From positions 5,794,957 through 5,858,956 of the forward strand of contig NC_030850.1 of assembly GCF_000208745.1 (NCBI RefSeq): DNA of 64,000 bases. The letters are read 5' to 3'. This stretch comes from Theobroma cacao (Eukaryota; Streptophyta; Magnoliopsida; Malvales; Malvaceae). Below, piece by piece: positions 11,225 to 23,967 of this stretch (within the stretch, counting starts at the first letter, position 1; each line of letters begins with the position of its first letter). The translations under genes were made by a program, and so were the position numbers. The notes under the pieces were generated by a model. It ran no database searches and was not told where the DNA came from. It saw only the letters and a list, made by a program, of their open reading frames with translations.

Positions 11225-11948
11225 TCTCAAAAACAGCAGCCGAGGCTGGAAGAAACTACTGAAGCTTCGGTATCTTGCCCAAACCTTTATCTAACAGCAG
11301 AATGGCAGTGTCTTGTGGTTAAATTCTGCTACTAGACATTGCACATCAGGTACTTGGTGGACTATCAGACATAAGCTAGAGAAGGTGGACTGGGACAGAT
11401 TGATGTGGTTTAAAAACCACATCTCAAGGCACGCTATATAATAGCATTAATGATTATCCTTGACAAGTTACCTACAAAGGCTCGATTCTTGGAATTCTTT
11501 TCCTGTACACTTGAACACTAACTGAGTTTTCTTTGATCAAGTGATGGAATCTAGAGACCATTTGTTCTTCACTTGCAACTTTACTAGACAAATATGGCAC
11601 AGTTTTACAGCTTTTTGTGATTGACAGATCTGTTGGAGATTGGCTGACTTTAAGCAGAAGATCAAGGGGAAGGCCTTTCAATCTGTTATTCTCAGGATAG
11701 CTTGGAGTGCATACATTTACTTTGTGTGGAGAGAGAGGACTGACAGACTTCTCAACAAGACTGGTAGATCTTCCTTTAACATTCTACAATGCATAATCGA
11801 TTCTGCAAAATTCAGACTTGGTGGGATACAAAACACTGCTAGTGATCATGTAAACACAGAGCTAAGTGTAAATTGGGGTTTGGGGGATAACATTTTTTGT
11901 TTGATTGTTTACATTCTTTTCTTGACCCTGCAGTTTGTTTCTTTGTAG
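11225..11948 (+). pseudogene. LINE ORF2 remnant, zf-RVT-type region
   Basis: Plus-strand translation with frame changes gives the region after the reverse transcriptase of plant LINEs. In order it reads RGWKKLLKLRYLAQ (about 11247-11290), KLEKVDWDRLMWFKNHIS (about 11370-11428), then the Cys-containing SRDHLFF segment (about 11549-11570). It ends in a still-open segment at 11640-11948 with KGKAFQSVILRIAWSAY and FVWRERTDRLLN. Several stops interrupt the first half. The reverse transcriptase core is missing. It is the same class of element as the fragments at 5.7 kb and 41.5 kb. Confidence 0.75.
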
Positions 11949-14900
11949 CTGGCCATAATTTCCTGCTCATTCTTTGGATAATGCGGATAATGCCCCTCCC
12001 ACCGAAAGACACAAATATGTGGCAAATTGAGGCCTTAATTAAGACTGAGGAAGTGATATATTAAGAAATAGTTAAATTAATGTTTCTTCTGGTGAAAATA
12101 ATTAACAAATATATATAAATTATCATTGTCACCAAAACTATTGCCAACGGCGTTGCCATGCACTTGAAACATTTTTTAGTCAAATGAGCTTGCATGCAAA
12201 TGAATAATTATTATTCTATATACTAGTGTAATGTGTGTATGACCTTCAAGAGGTGATGAAAAACTTTTGGAAAAGCAATTCAAGTGCTTAAGGATCAAAA
12301 CCAGAGGTCTGACTTCTAAGTTCACAGGGCAATATTAAAATCTATAATGCCATTGATCGATTAAACAGTCATCATGACTTTGATCTCATTTGCTATATAT
12401 AGATGTACCGTCAAGCATGACTAACTTCATGAAACTGTTTTATTAATATGTAAATCAAGTACAAAACTTAATATTTTGGCCAATTGGTGAAAAAGTAGCT
12501 TAGTACTGTAAACCATGACTAACTTGACAAATTATTTTATTAATTTATGTATGCAAATGAAGCCATTTTAATGCAAAACTTTATGTTTTGGCCAATCGGA
12601 AAGCAGCTCAGTATGCAACATGAATGATTCAACCAGCCCTCCTTTGAGACACCCTACCCCACATAACATGCCTTACCCACCAAACATGTGATAGCAGCAG
12701 CCATTTCTAAAGCTTTCATGGAATATGATGATGTTAATAAGCATGCATGAAACTCAACTTTTAACTCCAAAATTCAGTCTCTCCACCCTTTTACTCTCAA
12801 CCATCCATTGTTAGGGTGGATGACCAATGTATGTGGAAAAGGAAATCCATTGGAATGAAAGTGAATTATTTTTTTATTTATTTTTATTATTTTTACTTTT
12901 GACTAGGCAAATAAAACCCCCTTTTCCTTTTAAAGACAAGACCTAATATTTGATTCCCGACTTATGTACGGCAAGGGGGCAATTACATTAAAGCAATGTA
13001 ATGATCTCACAAACTTGATTTCTTAAAAAAATTTAAAAGTCTTGACATTAAAATACAACATAGGACTATAATATGAAAGTACAACAATCTTTATTCATGC
13101 CTTAAATTTAATTTAACGATCATTATCCATCTTTAAAATGATTCAAAAGTTCAAAAGTCAAAATGAAAATTTTTACATCAATTTCTTATAAGTACATATG
13201 AAATTAATAAAAGTATAATTATTTCTTTTTTACTTTGAGCTCAGAACCAAATCTTTAAAAGATGAATTAATGTGGGTATATCAACTCTCAAGGGGGTTGG
13301 TTCCCTTAAATTTTAGCCCCTAATATCACAATTAGTAAGGATCTTACATGGCCATGTGACAGTCTCGTACCGGAGAGGAAAAAATGAAGAAAATGCGGCC
13401 CTACTGTTCTCGACAATTATAGAAGGTCCCTAGCTTATCACTTCTTCCGTCGGTGTTTTTCTTTTAATTTTTGCAGTCGGTCGAGGAGAGAAGATTTCTT
13501 GTTATTTTTTTTTATCTAAGGAGAGTAGGGTTGGTAATTGGTAACGTAACATCCTTCCGAAAATAACAATAGACTCCATATAAAACGTTCGAAAGTAAAA
13601 GGTTTATTGGGTTTGGTCTAACGGCTTCTCCAATTATAATGAAAGCCAAAGCTTGAACCCTTTCCTCATACGCTACATAATAACAAGAAAAACACTTGCA
13701 TACTCCGTAGTACTACAAGCTTTTCTTTTAATATAATTCAATAGCAATGTTTTAATAATTGAGAAAATCATTTAAAAAAACAGCAGGAAATGTGTCGCAC
13801 GATGTGCCAGATCGAGGAAGAGTGACGAAAGTCGGTAAAAATTGCTTTCCAAAAAGTATAATCATGACAGGAAGCGACATCGGAACCACATGGTGAGAAA
13901 CAGCAACCGATTTGGAGTTGTACACGTGTTATTGGCTACTTTTTTTTGTTAATTTATCTCATCAACCTCTTGCTTTTCTCTCCATCCCTCAATTATTAGG
14001 ACATAAAAGGAAAGAAAATCGAAAGCAAAATATGCTTTGAGAAAACCTTAGAGGGGAGGTTTCCTTTTTGGCCCCACCAAATTAAATATTTTGGGGCCTT
14101 GTGAAAAGGGATCAGGCTCGGCTTCTCTCCTCTCTGTTCGCAAAATTAATTGGTGAGACCGGTTGAAGGCACCTTAGTGAAGATGCATCCAACAGTTAAT
14201 ATAACACCTTTGTCCAAAATTTAACTTAAATTTCAAAGGCAAACAACTGGTAATTGTGAGTACTTATCAGTCATCAGACTTAAGGAACAAAACACTGAAA
14301 ATATCCTTTAAAAATACCCCCCAAAAAAATTGAAAAGCTTAACAGATTTCAAAGTTTCTTTCCAACGTTTACCGATATTAAAATCTTAACAGATTTCAAT
14401 TCTACTTTTGTTAACTGATGCATCATCTGGGTGAAGTTAGAAGCCTCACACTGTTTCTGATTCTCGTGGCCTTTCGATTTGCCATGTTCTGAATGGTTTT
14501 GCTTAAACTTGTAATAATGGTATTTCTTACCTCCTCGCCAAAGAAAAAAAGTCAAAAGCAAATAGCTATTAGTCTTTCCCGTTGATATTGAGCTTATCTG
14601 TTAAGGTCCAAGGGAGAATAGAATTCTTTTCTCTTCCTTTAATGCTCATTTGATATCTTCTTATATTATCAATTAAAATTTTTAATTTTTAAATTTTTAA
14701 TTTAACTTAATATTTGATATATTGACAGTATATAATTTCTATATACTGTCAAATCACCAAAATCATAACACTTCATTAATGAAGTTTTTATATTACAATG
14801 TTTATTATTTTGAAAAAAATAAAAAGTTGATAAAAGGTTACAATAACTTGTTATTTTGAAGGAAATAAAATCCTCATTAATAAGGTGTCACCATTTAATA

Positions 14901-16440
14901 GCCTTGACAGTGTATTTCAGTGCATCAAATATTTTCCCTTTAAATTTTAAACATTAAAACCTAAACCCGAAACTCTAATATGAAGAATCTATTGAACATA
15001 TAATATAAAATTATAAAAGAAACATCAAGCAGGATGTCGTTTTTATTCCTCAAAAGAATTATCTTCAATTATAAGTACTAAGAAATGGAATTGAAACAAT
15101 GGAAGCATATGAAGTTTCAAGTTTAATTGTTTCAGTAAGAAAATTATTCGAACAGGAGTGAAAAGAAAAAAAAACCTTCTGAACTTTTAGCATTCTCAAT
15201 TTCCAGCGTCCTCCAGAGTGGCAGAGAAAAAGTGGGTGGGAGGAAATCATCAAAACTTGAAATAAAAAAAAATACCGAAAAAGAAAAGGAGCTCAACAAA
15301 GCATTAATGGCATTTTTCCCAAAATAGAAGAGAAGGACAAACTCCTTAGTGAAGGACATGTCACAACTATGGTCTTGAGTTCTCTATTCTTAATTCTTAT
15401 CTTAAATCGTCTCTCCCACTAATTTCATACAAATTGGGAGGAGCCGGATCCTACTAAAACTCGGGACTCATTACCCAAAAGATAAAAGAATTAAAAGCTC
15501 CTACTTAATTAAGGTAAATCCATTTCTTTTTTTGCTTTGTTGCTTTGAGATAAACCTTGTTGATAGCACATTTCCTATCATGGTGGACGGTGCCAAATAA
15601 TTAAATGGCAAAAGTTTTTCATTATTAACTCTACCTATCTTTGTAATCTTTTATCCACGCAACTTAAAAGAATATGTGAAATCCCTTTTTACAATTAAAA
15701 TTATTTTTTTTAAAAAAATCGAAACCATTCATTCAATGAGAACTTGGAAGGGGTTTCCTTTTTGCCCCACCAAATTAAATATTTTAGGGACCGATTTCCC
15801 AAGAGCTGAAGAGCTGGGGGGAATAAAGGGGGAAATGATGAAGAATTAAATCTTTCCCTTACCGTTAAGGTGTGGGCCTATGGGGTAAATTTAATCACGA
15901 GAGAGAGAGAGAAACGCTTCTCTAACATAAGGGAAAGGATCTTTCCTAGGAAGCTAATTAAACCCATTATTCAAGCATCACAATTTGACAATTTGACAAA
16001 AAAATCCCAATAATTATTTACTGATTTGTAAAGTTAATCGAATGTAAAATTATGTTAAAGTTAAAAGTAGGTGTCATATTCAATAATAACAACAATAATT
16101 TTGATTTACTTAGAATTGATCTTTATAGAAATATTGTAAGTTGTTACCCTTAGGCTCTAATAGGTCCAAGGGAATAGTTTTGACTTTATTCACAGTTTTC
16201 GTCTCATTATTAAATATCAAAACTTTTTGTTATGAGGCTGAATACGTATTTAGGACATACACTATAATTTGTGATGTCTCTAATCTTGATTAGTGAAGAA
16301 ACATAGCTAATAAATGTTGTTAGCTCTATAAATCATGTGTTGCCTCATCTATAATTTGTGTGGCATTACAATTAATAGTGGTCAGCATACACATTTAAAC
16401 TTTTAATTCATTGATTGATGTACAAATACTTATGGACCAA
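11949..16440. other. Intergenic DNA, no gene recognised
   Basis: AT-rich sequence with two open frames on the minus strand (14349-14561 and 15065-15359) that show no known motif and look random. It contains a diverged tandem duplication (12412-12630, listed separately) and a short GA repeat (about 15899-15913). I see no RNA gene or mobile element with clear ends. Confidence 0.5.
12412..12630. repeat. Diverged tandem duplication, unit about 105-115 bp
   Basis: Unit 1 starts GCATGACTAACTT (about 12415) and unit 2 starts CCATGACTAACTT (about 12517). Both continue through TTTTATTAAT, a TGTA-ATCAA/GCAA segment, CAAAACTT-ATNTTTTGGCCAAT and CAGCT/TAGCT-AGTA. Identity is moderate, so the duplication is old. 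Confidence 0.7.
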
Positions 16441-16449
16441 ATAGACTAA

Positions 16450-17620
16450 ACATTTAAAAAAAATCGATCAAATATAAAAGAAAATCAAACCGACCAAATA
16501 TAGAATTAGTTTGGTTGGTTTAGCGTTGGATCAATGGATCAAAATTTTATTTTTTTAAATTATAATATTAAAATTTATAAATTGCATCCATAATTATAAT
16601 ATATACAAATTATGCATAAATTAAATATATGTATATATAATAAATTACTTTATTATATATATGACATTAACGACACAACTTATATGTTATAATATTTTAA
16701 TTTTTATATCATAGTTTGTAGAAATAATAATTAATTATAAATAATCTGTTATAAAAACTAAGACAATAACTAAAAAAATTATTAAGTGTAATCATATAAA
16801 TAAAGTCTATTATAACTTACAGTAATATTTATATATAAATTAAATATATGTATATTTATTTTATATCTTTATTATGTATATATGAAATTAATGACACAAC
16901 TTATATTTTATAATGTTTTATATTAAAGTTTGTATAAATAATAACTAATTATAAACAATATATTATAAAAACTAAGGTGATAATTAATAAGGTTATTAAG
17001 TGTAATCATATAAAATAAAGTTTATTATAAGTTATAGTACTACTTATGTATAAATTAAAATATTATATATATATATATGTTATTCAAATTATATATATTC
17101 ATAGCATTTTATATTACAAAACATTACTAAAATGTAATAATTATAACAATATTAATATGTAGGATATTTACTATCATATATTATAATAATAATATAGAAG
17201 GTATATCATTTAAAATATATAACTTATAATTTCATATTAATATAAATTTATAAATAAATATATATAACTTATANTAGTGCGTTGGAAAGTTTTGTGGAAT
17301 CAATTTAGATGAAGGAAGAATTCAGGATCTTCATTCAAATTTCCGGGGGTATCCTACAGTCTTCCGCAAGATTGTCATTTGTCCAGCCACTTTGTACATG
17401 TTAATGTGGCCAATTTTTATATTATATATTATATTATATATTATATATATATATATATATAATTAGTTTGGTTTTTTAAGTGGATTGGTCTAAAAATTTT
17501 AAATTCGTGAACCGACTAAAAAACATTTTAAACCAATTAAACAAAACTATTTTATCCAAATCGTATTTAGTTTGGATAGATAATTAATCTGGTTTAGTTT
17601 TACTCACTCCTAAATTAGTG
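16450..17620. repeat. Degenerate AT-rich repeat region with about 220-bp tandem units
   Basis: A block beginning AAATTAAATATATGTATAT at about 16617 recurs at about 16837 and partly at about 17050. Shared landmarks are GACACAACTTATAT, ATAATTATAAA-AAT, TTATAAAAACTAAG and TTATTAAGTGTAATCATATAAA. Flanks at 16490-16545 and 17460-17600 carry repeated CCRACYAAA/TTTGGTTGG motifs in both orientations, typical of hAT-like plant MITEs, but the ends are not clear. An ambiguous base (N) is at 17274, directly before a composition shift. Confidence 0.6.
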
Positions 17621-17869
17621 TATGAATCCCCTTCTCCAATTAAAAAAAAATATAAACAACTAATGGATATAATTGGGCCAAAATGTCCTTTTTCTTTATT
17701 CTTATTTTAATTTTTACCAAGTCTTAAAGATTAAAGTTTTAAATCTGACACTTCAACTTTCCTCGACTTTCTCAAGGTGCAGCACTACATCAACTTTGGG
17801 TATCTATCAATAACCATTAAAAGTCATTAAAGTTTTCCTTGCATTTTTTTTTTCTTTTGACAAGAATTG

Positions 17870-18130
17870 ATCTAATATCTAAAGAGTTTTTTAAATTATT
17901 TTAAAAAATTTATATAAATCTTTATTCTTTTATTATACTCAATCAAAATTTTTGTATTTTTATTTTAAATCAAATAAGTCCTTATTACCAACAGTTGAAA
18001 CATGATGATATAACCATGTTCATGTAGTATTTTCACTCTCCACATCAACATAACGTTAGTACAATATGAGTATAAAATGACAAATAACGTTTTAACTAAT
18101 GATAATTAATTAATTGTTAATTACAAAGAT
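17870..18130. mobile_element. MITE family A, left half, split by the copia element
   Basis: The left end TAATATCTAAAGAGTTTTTT and the following T- and A-rich terminal repeat match the element at 27005-27335 nearly base for base (TTATTCTTTTATTA, TCAATCAAA, TTTTAAATCAAATAA). The segment stops at 18130, where the copia 3' LTR begins. The matching right half resumes after the copia at about 24228. This shows the copia landed inside an existing MITE. Confidence 0.72.
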
Positions 18131-18509
18131 TGTTATGAAATAAATCTGAAAAGAACAAAATATTTAGAGGGAAAGAAAGTATTTAAAGAGAATAAGAAGA
18201 TCTTATTCAAGCACCCGAGCATTTAGCTCAGTGGTTGGTACATAATCCCCCTACCTTAAGAGAATGGTTCAAATCCCCCCTTCCCTAATTATAAAAAAAA
18301 AAAAAAAGAGTTTATTCAATGATGTATTTACAAATGAAGTGAGAAACCTATTTATAGACCAATAACCCCTTGAATCATAGTCCTAATCTAATTTCATCTA
18401 AAAGTTCAAATCATATTATATTTCTTGTATCTTACCTATTAGGCTGTTTGACTTGATTGGCACTTCTTGGGTCATAATATAATGAACATTCACATATTTG
18501 TTCATAACA
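18131..18509 (-). repeat. Copia 3' LTR, with an inserted SINE
   Basis: The ends read TGTTATGAA and TTCATAACA, a 9-bp terminal inverted repeat starting TG and ending CA. Without the SINE and its duplicated target (about 109 bp) its length is close to 270 bp, matching the 5' LTR. Shared blocks include ACCCCTTGAATCATAGTCCT and CTTCTTGGGTCATAATATAA. Confidence 0.88.
18211..18308 (+). mobile_element. tRNA-derived SINE in the copia 3' LTR
   Basis: It starts GCACCCGAGCATTTAGCTCA, resembling a tRNA-derived A box. It has a B-box-like GGTTCAAATCC (18267-18277) and ends in a long A run (about 18293-18307). TTATTCAA flanks it at 18203-18210 and 18312-18319. The 5' LTR of the same copia has this site empty, so the insertion came after the copia. 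A diverged relative is at 59290-59378. Confidence 0.83.
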
Positions 18510-18519
18510 CTCCCCCTTG
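18510..18519 (-). promoter_or_regulatory. Copia polypurine tract
   Basis: The minus strand reads CAAGGGGGAG immediately before the 3' LTR start TGTTATG. This is the expected place and composition for the plus-strand DNA primer. Confidence 0.85.
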
Positions 18520-21500
18520 AATGTCTATTATATTAAGAATATGCCTTATTAAAACTTTATAAGAAAAAAACCTAATGAAAAAAAATCCAAGTGAAGGGAA
18601 AAGAGTACGCAATCTTTTCAAGAATATGCTTTTGAAATACTGCCTCATTAAAAACATTATCATGAAAAACCCAATTGGAAAAACTTTGATAAAGGAAAAG
18701 AGTACAGTGTGTATTTTACTCTCCTTGATGACTGCATTATAGAGATCTTTAAAGTGATGCATTTCAATTTTTTATACCAACTTTTTAAATGTTGCAATAA
18801 GAAGGGCTTTAGTGAATAAATATATTAGATTGTCACTTGATTGAATTTGTTAAACATTAATTTCACCCTTTTCTTGGAAATCATGAGTGAAGAAGAATTT
18901 TGGTGAACTATGTGTTTTGTTCGATCGCCTTTAATATATCTTTTTCTTTAACTGTGCTATACAAGCAGTGTTATCTTCATATAATGTTGTTAGAATTTTC
19001 TTCTTAGTTGACAAGCCACACATTTCTCGAATATGTTGAATTATAGATCTTAGACAGACACATTTATGACTTGCCTCATGAGTTGCTAGAATTTTTACAT
19101 GGTTAGAAGAAGCAACAACTATAGTTTGTTTTACAAAACACTATGAAATAGTCATACCTCCACATACACATAAGAAAACCTATCAATGATCGAGCTTTGT
19201 GTGGATTAGATAAATATCATGTATCTGTATAATTAATTAAATTTTATTTTGATGCATTTGAATAATATAAGCTCATATCCATTGTTCCTCGGAGATATCG
19301 AAGTATATGTTTAATTTTATTCCAATATCTTAGAGTTGGAGAAGAATTATATCTTGCTAATAAATTCACAGCAATTGATATATCAAGTCATGTATTGCTA
19401 GCAAGATATATTAATGCTCCAATTGCAATAAGATACAGTACTTCAAGACCCAAAAGTTCTTCATTATCCTCACGAGGTCGAAAAAAAGTCTTTTTTTCAT
19501 ACCTAATGATCTTACAACTATTGGTGAACTCAATGGATATGCTTTCTTCATATAAAATTGTTTTAGTATTTTTGTGATAGAATTTTATTAATAGACAAAA
19601 ATTCTATTTGCCAAGTGTTCAATCCAAAGACCCAAATAAAACTTTTTTTTTTTAAGGTTTTTTATCTCAAATTCTCTCTTTAAGCAATCCATGGTTTTTA
19701 ATAACTCTTCAAGAGTTTCAATAATGTTCAAGTTATCAACATAAACAACAATTATGATAAATTCATATCTAAACCCTTTTAAAATATATGGGCATATAGG
19801 ATTATTTTTATAGCATTCTTTCAACGAATATGCACTAAGTGGATTATACCACATGTGTCTGGATTGCTTTAATCTATATAAAGTTTTATTTAATTTAATT
19901 GAGTAAATATGTCAAGAATTCAAATTTTTATGCTTCAAGCAATTTAAATCCTTCAGGGTTTTTCATATAGATATCAATATCAAATGAGTCATATAAATAG
20001 ACTGTAGCTATATTCATTAGACGCATTTCAATCTTCTCATATATTGTCAGACTAGTTAATATAGAATTGTAATTGCACCCACCATAGAGAATATATCACT
20101 TCATATTTAATACTAGACCATTAGAGAAAACCTTGTGCGACAAGCCATGCTTTATATCTCATAATCTCAATTTTCTCATTTCATATTTGCACAAATACCC
20201 ATTTATATTCCATTAGTTTAACACTATTTGATGTACGGACTACAAGTCCAAAAACTTCATTTTTTGCAAATAAATTCAACTCCTCCTTAATTGCGTCTTT
20301 CCACATTGACCAATCATTTCTGTCTACATTTTTCGATAGATGTAGGTTCAAGATCCTCATTTTCTCTCATAATATTGAGCTCTATATTATATACAAAATA
20401 TCGTCAATGTTTATTTACCGGTTCCATCTTTTTCCATCATGATATAATTTATTGAGATCTCTTTATTTTTATTGATTTCAAGAACCTGAATTTCTTCTGG
20501 AATGTTTATCAATTATCTCAAGGGTCTCTTATAGAGCTTCTACTTCCTCTTTCTGACCATATTAAATATTTGCTTTTTTTTTTTAGGATTTTATCTTTGG
20601 AACCGATTGGTCTCAATGCTTCTAGCATGCCTTGTCCTACAAGGATATTAATGTTAATAGGAGCATTTACAACTAGTATATAAGATTTAGTTATTCTTTT
20701 AGGTCAGTAAATACGTCTGACAACTGATTTACTATATTTTGCAAAAAATTATTTTTTGAGCTTCAACTTCATATTGATTTATGCGATGATCAAAACTAAA
20801 TAATGATAATTCATTCTAAGAAATTTTCTTTTGCAGCTGCTTATTTTTCTCCCCGTAATGTTGGAAAAATTGTTTCATCAATATGACAATTGACAAACTT
20901 TGTCATGAATAAATCTCTTATTGATAATTCTAAATATTTAATCACAAATGGAGATTCGTATTCAACATATATTCCTAACTTCTTTTAAGAACCCATCTTT
21001 GTGCGTTGTGGTGGAGCAATTGAAACATATACCGCACATCCAAAAATTCTTAAATGAAAAATATTTGGTTCTTGACCATAAACCAATTGTATAAGGATAA
21101 TTTATAATAACTCGTTTGGCCTGATGCATACAAATGCTACTACATCCAAAATAGCAAGCCCCCAAGTAGACATTGAGAGTTTCAATTTCATAAGCAATGA
21201 CCTTACAATCAGTTGAAAGTGTTTAACAAATAATTCTATTAGACTATTTTATGTATAAACATAAGCAACAGGCTGTTTAATAGTTATTCCAACTAATATG
21301 CAATATTAAAGGCTTGAGATGTAAATCTACCAGCATTATCAAAACAAATAATCTTAATTATATAACTAAGAAAATATGCTTGCAAACGAATGGTTGCAAA
21401 TACCAAATTGCAAGTTGATAATAAGCACACATATGACCATCTAGTCGACTCATTGATTAAAACTGTAAAATATCTAAAAGGTTCACATGGTGGATGTATG

Positions 21501-21849
21501 AATCCACATATAACTTTGAATATTATTCAAAAACATAGAGAATTCAATCCCAACTCTAGTTGGTGATAGCTTTATAATTTATTTACCTTCAGAGCAAGCA
21601 GCACATAAAATTCATTAGATTAAAAAATTCTCTATTTTTTCAAGTAATGATCATATAAATTTTTAATCATTTTTTTACATCATTATTGATCCGGGATGGT
21701 CCAACCAGTCATGCCAAACATTAAAATTAATAGTAAACTTCTGGTTTACTATGAGTTTCAATTATTCTAATATTTGTGTAATTTAATTCAGAGAATAAAA
21801 CGAGTAGTTTTTTTAACACACATTTCCTACTTGAGATAATAGATGTAAG

Positions 21850-22365
21850 GAGGGGTGAGCAAGTATAAACTGAACAGAACCGAAATAAGTTCGATTTTTT
21901 CGATTCAGTTAATTTAGTTCTTTGGATAGTTCAGTTTTTAAAATTAATTTGGTTCGATTTCAGTTAGAAAAAATTTCTAATCAAACTAACCAAACTAATC
22001 GAACTTAAATAAGGATATTATTATGAGGATTTTGCATGAAAAATAAATCCTAAACCTAATCTCTACTTCTCTTTAGTTCTTCTTTAATTATATGAGTATC
22101 CATCTTATTTATTATAATTTTTTATTATCATTTTTAATATTTTTGTAGTATTGATTTATTAAAAAAATATAGCATAAATAAATATATACAAACAAAAAAA
22201 TTTTGTCAAGTTTGGTTTTTGGAAATCGAACCGAACTAACTGAATTAATTCGGTTATTTGTATAGTTTGATTCGATTTCTGTTATTTTTAAATATGAGTT
22301 CGGTTAGTTCGGTTATTAGATATCCAAAATCGAACTAACCGAAATAACCGTTTGCACACCCCTAA
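21850..22365. mobile_element. hAT-like MITE inserted in copia pol
   Basis: Terminal inverted repeats are AGGGGTGAGCAA on the left and TTTGCACACCCCT on the right. Subterminal arrays of GAACCGAA and CGGTTA type occur in both orientations. ATGTAAG flanks it at 21843-21849 and 22366-22372, a 7-bp (possibly 8-bp) target duplication typical of hAT. No coding capacity. Copia protein similarity continues across the site on both sides. Confidence 0.85.
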
Positions 22366-23229
22366 ATGTAAGATAAAGGTATTAAGTGTCTCTTTCATTC
22401 GTTGTTTCAATATAATATCTATTAGACAAATATCTTTAGAACTTAATAAACTTCTTTGAGACTTAATAAAAAAATAATACATCCTTTATTACTTTATTCC
22501 TCAAAATAGTAAAATATTAGTTCTTCTGGAGCCTTCAATTAATCTTAGACTATCAAATATTGAATTGACATTGGCTTTTTTTTTCATTGTCAAGTAAGAA
22601 AAATATTTCTTATCTTTAAATATAATGTATGTTATAGCAATATCTGCTAGACATATATTTACATCATAAATCTTGGATCTAACAATATGAATGTCCATAA
22701 TTCTTTTCAATAAAATAAGATATATATAATAAGAAACTTACAAGTTAATATAAAAGAATATTAAATATAGAATTAAAACACATAATAAGAATGTGTCATT
22801 TAAATATAATGAAACCATATTAAAGCATCTTCATAATATAGTTATACTAAATATACCAATTACTATTAAGTTCATTCTCGGATGTTTCTATTATCAATCG
22901 AATTATCAATTCCTTTTCCAGGACAAGAAAATCAATAATAGATATTTTTATTACTAATCATGTAATCAATTCCTTTTTCAGGGTGGACAAATATCTTGAT
23001 GTACTATATCAACTTGGCTATGATTAAAATTATTAAGAGATGTTTTAATTTTCAATTATGCTTAATAAAATTTAAGACGTACAACAGGTACGTGACCAAT
23101 GATCTTTCATGCCACATCAATAACAATACGTTTTCTATATGCTTTTTATTCTTTTCATTATTATCCACTTCTGGTGGGTTACAAGTATTCATGCACATTT
23201 TGATGGGTTAATAGCTTAAGGTATTCATC

Positions 23230-23470
23230 TACTTTTTGTGCGTTGAAAATATTCATCTATTTATGGTAAGTTACAAGTATACATCCACTTTTGGTGAGTG
23301 ATCCACATATGATGGGTTATCCTCTTCTGGTGGATTATCCATTTTTTAATGAGTTAAGGCATCCATCCACTTTTGATGGTAAAATTATCTATCTACTTCT
23401 AGTGAAAAAATTATTTTTAAATTCAAATGATAAAATTATCCATCCACTTCCGGTGGTAAAATTATAATTA
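23230..23470. repeat. Degenerate minisatellite in the copia gag region
   Basis: Imperfect units of about 20-30 bp contain ATCCACTT-TGGTGG followed by GTTA or TAAAATTAT. The motif occurs about eight to ten times between 23160 and 23470. Confidence 0.65.
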
Positions 23471-23515
23471 AAATAGTGATAGTGTAAATTATTATGGCCA
23501 TCAAAATTAAATGAT

Positions 23516-23740
23516 ATTGCATTCACTTCAAGGAATGGATGAATTCATGATTATGACCATAATTATTAAATAATGTCGCATTCACTTCAGGAAATGGAAG
23601 GATTTATAATTTTTTATTAGTAGCTCGTTTGTCACACTGACTTCAAAAAATGAACATTCATAATTTTTATTAGTAGCTCGTTTGTCACAATCACTTTAGG
23701 GAATGGACATTCATGGTTTTTCATTAATAACTATATAATA
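23516..23740. repeat. Tandem 53-59-bp repeats upstream of copia gag
   Basis: Four units begin near 23516, 23575, 23631 and 23684. Each carries TTCACTTCAGG-AATGG, ATTCAT-ATTTTT and TATTAGTAGCTCGTTT-GTC. The second and third are closest to each other. Confidence 0.7.
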
Positions 23741-23967
23741 GCAAATTCACTTGCCAATCAAAGAAAAAAATATATATTACATGATAGTAAAATTCATATT
23801 AAGGTTGATTTTTAAGGGATGGATATATTAAAGAGATATCAAGTCACTTACCTGATTTTTTTAAAACCATAAATCAAACCCACTCATTGAAATCCTTTTG
23901 AAGTTTGAAGATAATGAAAACATAATAATTCTAAAACTTGAGAGATTAGATAATCATGCTGATAACG

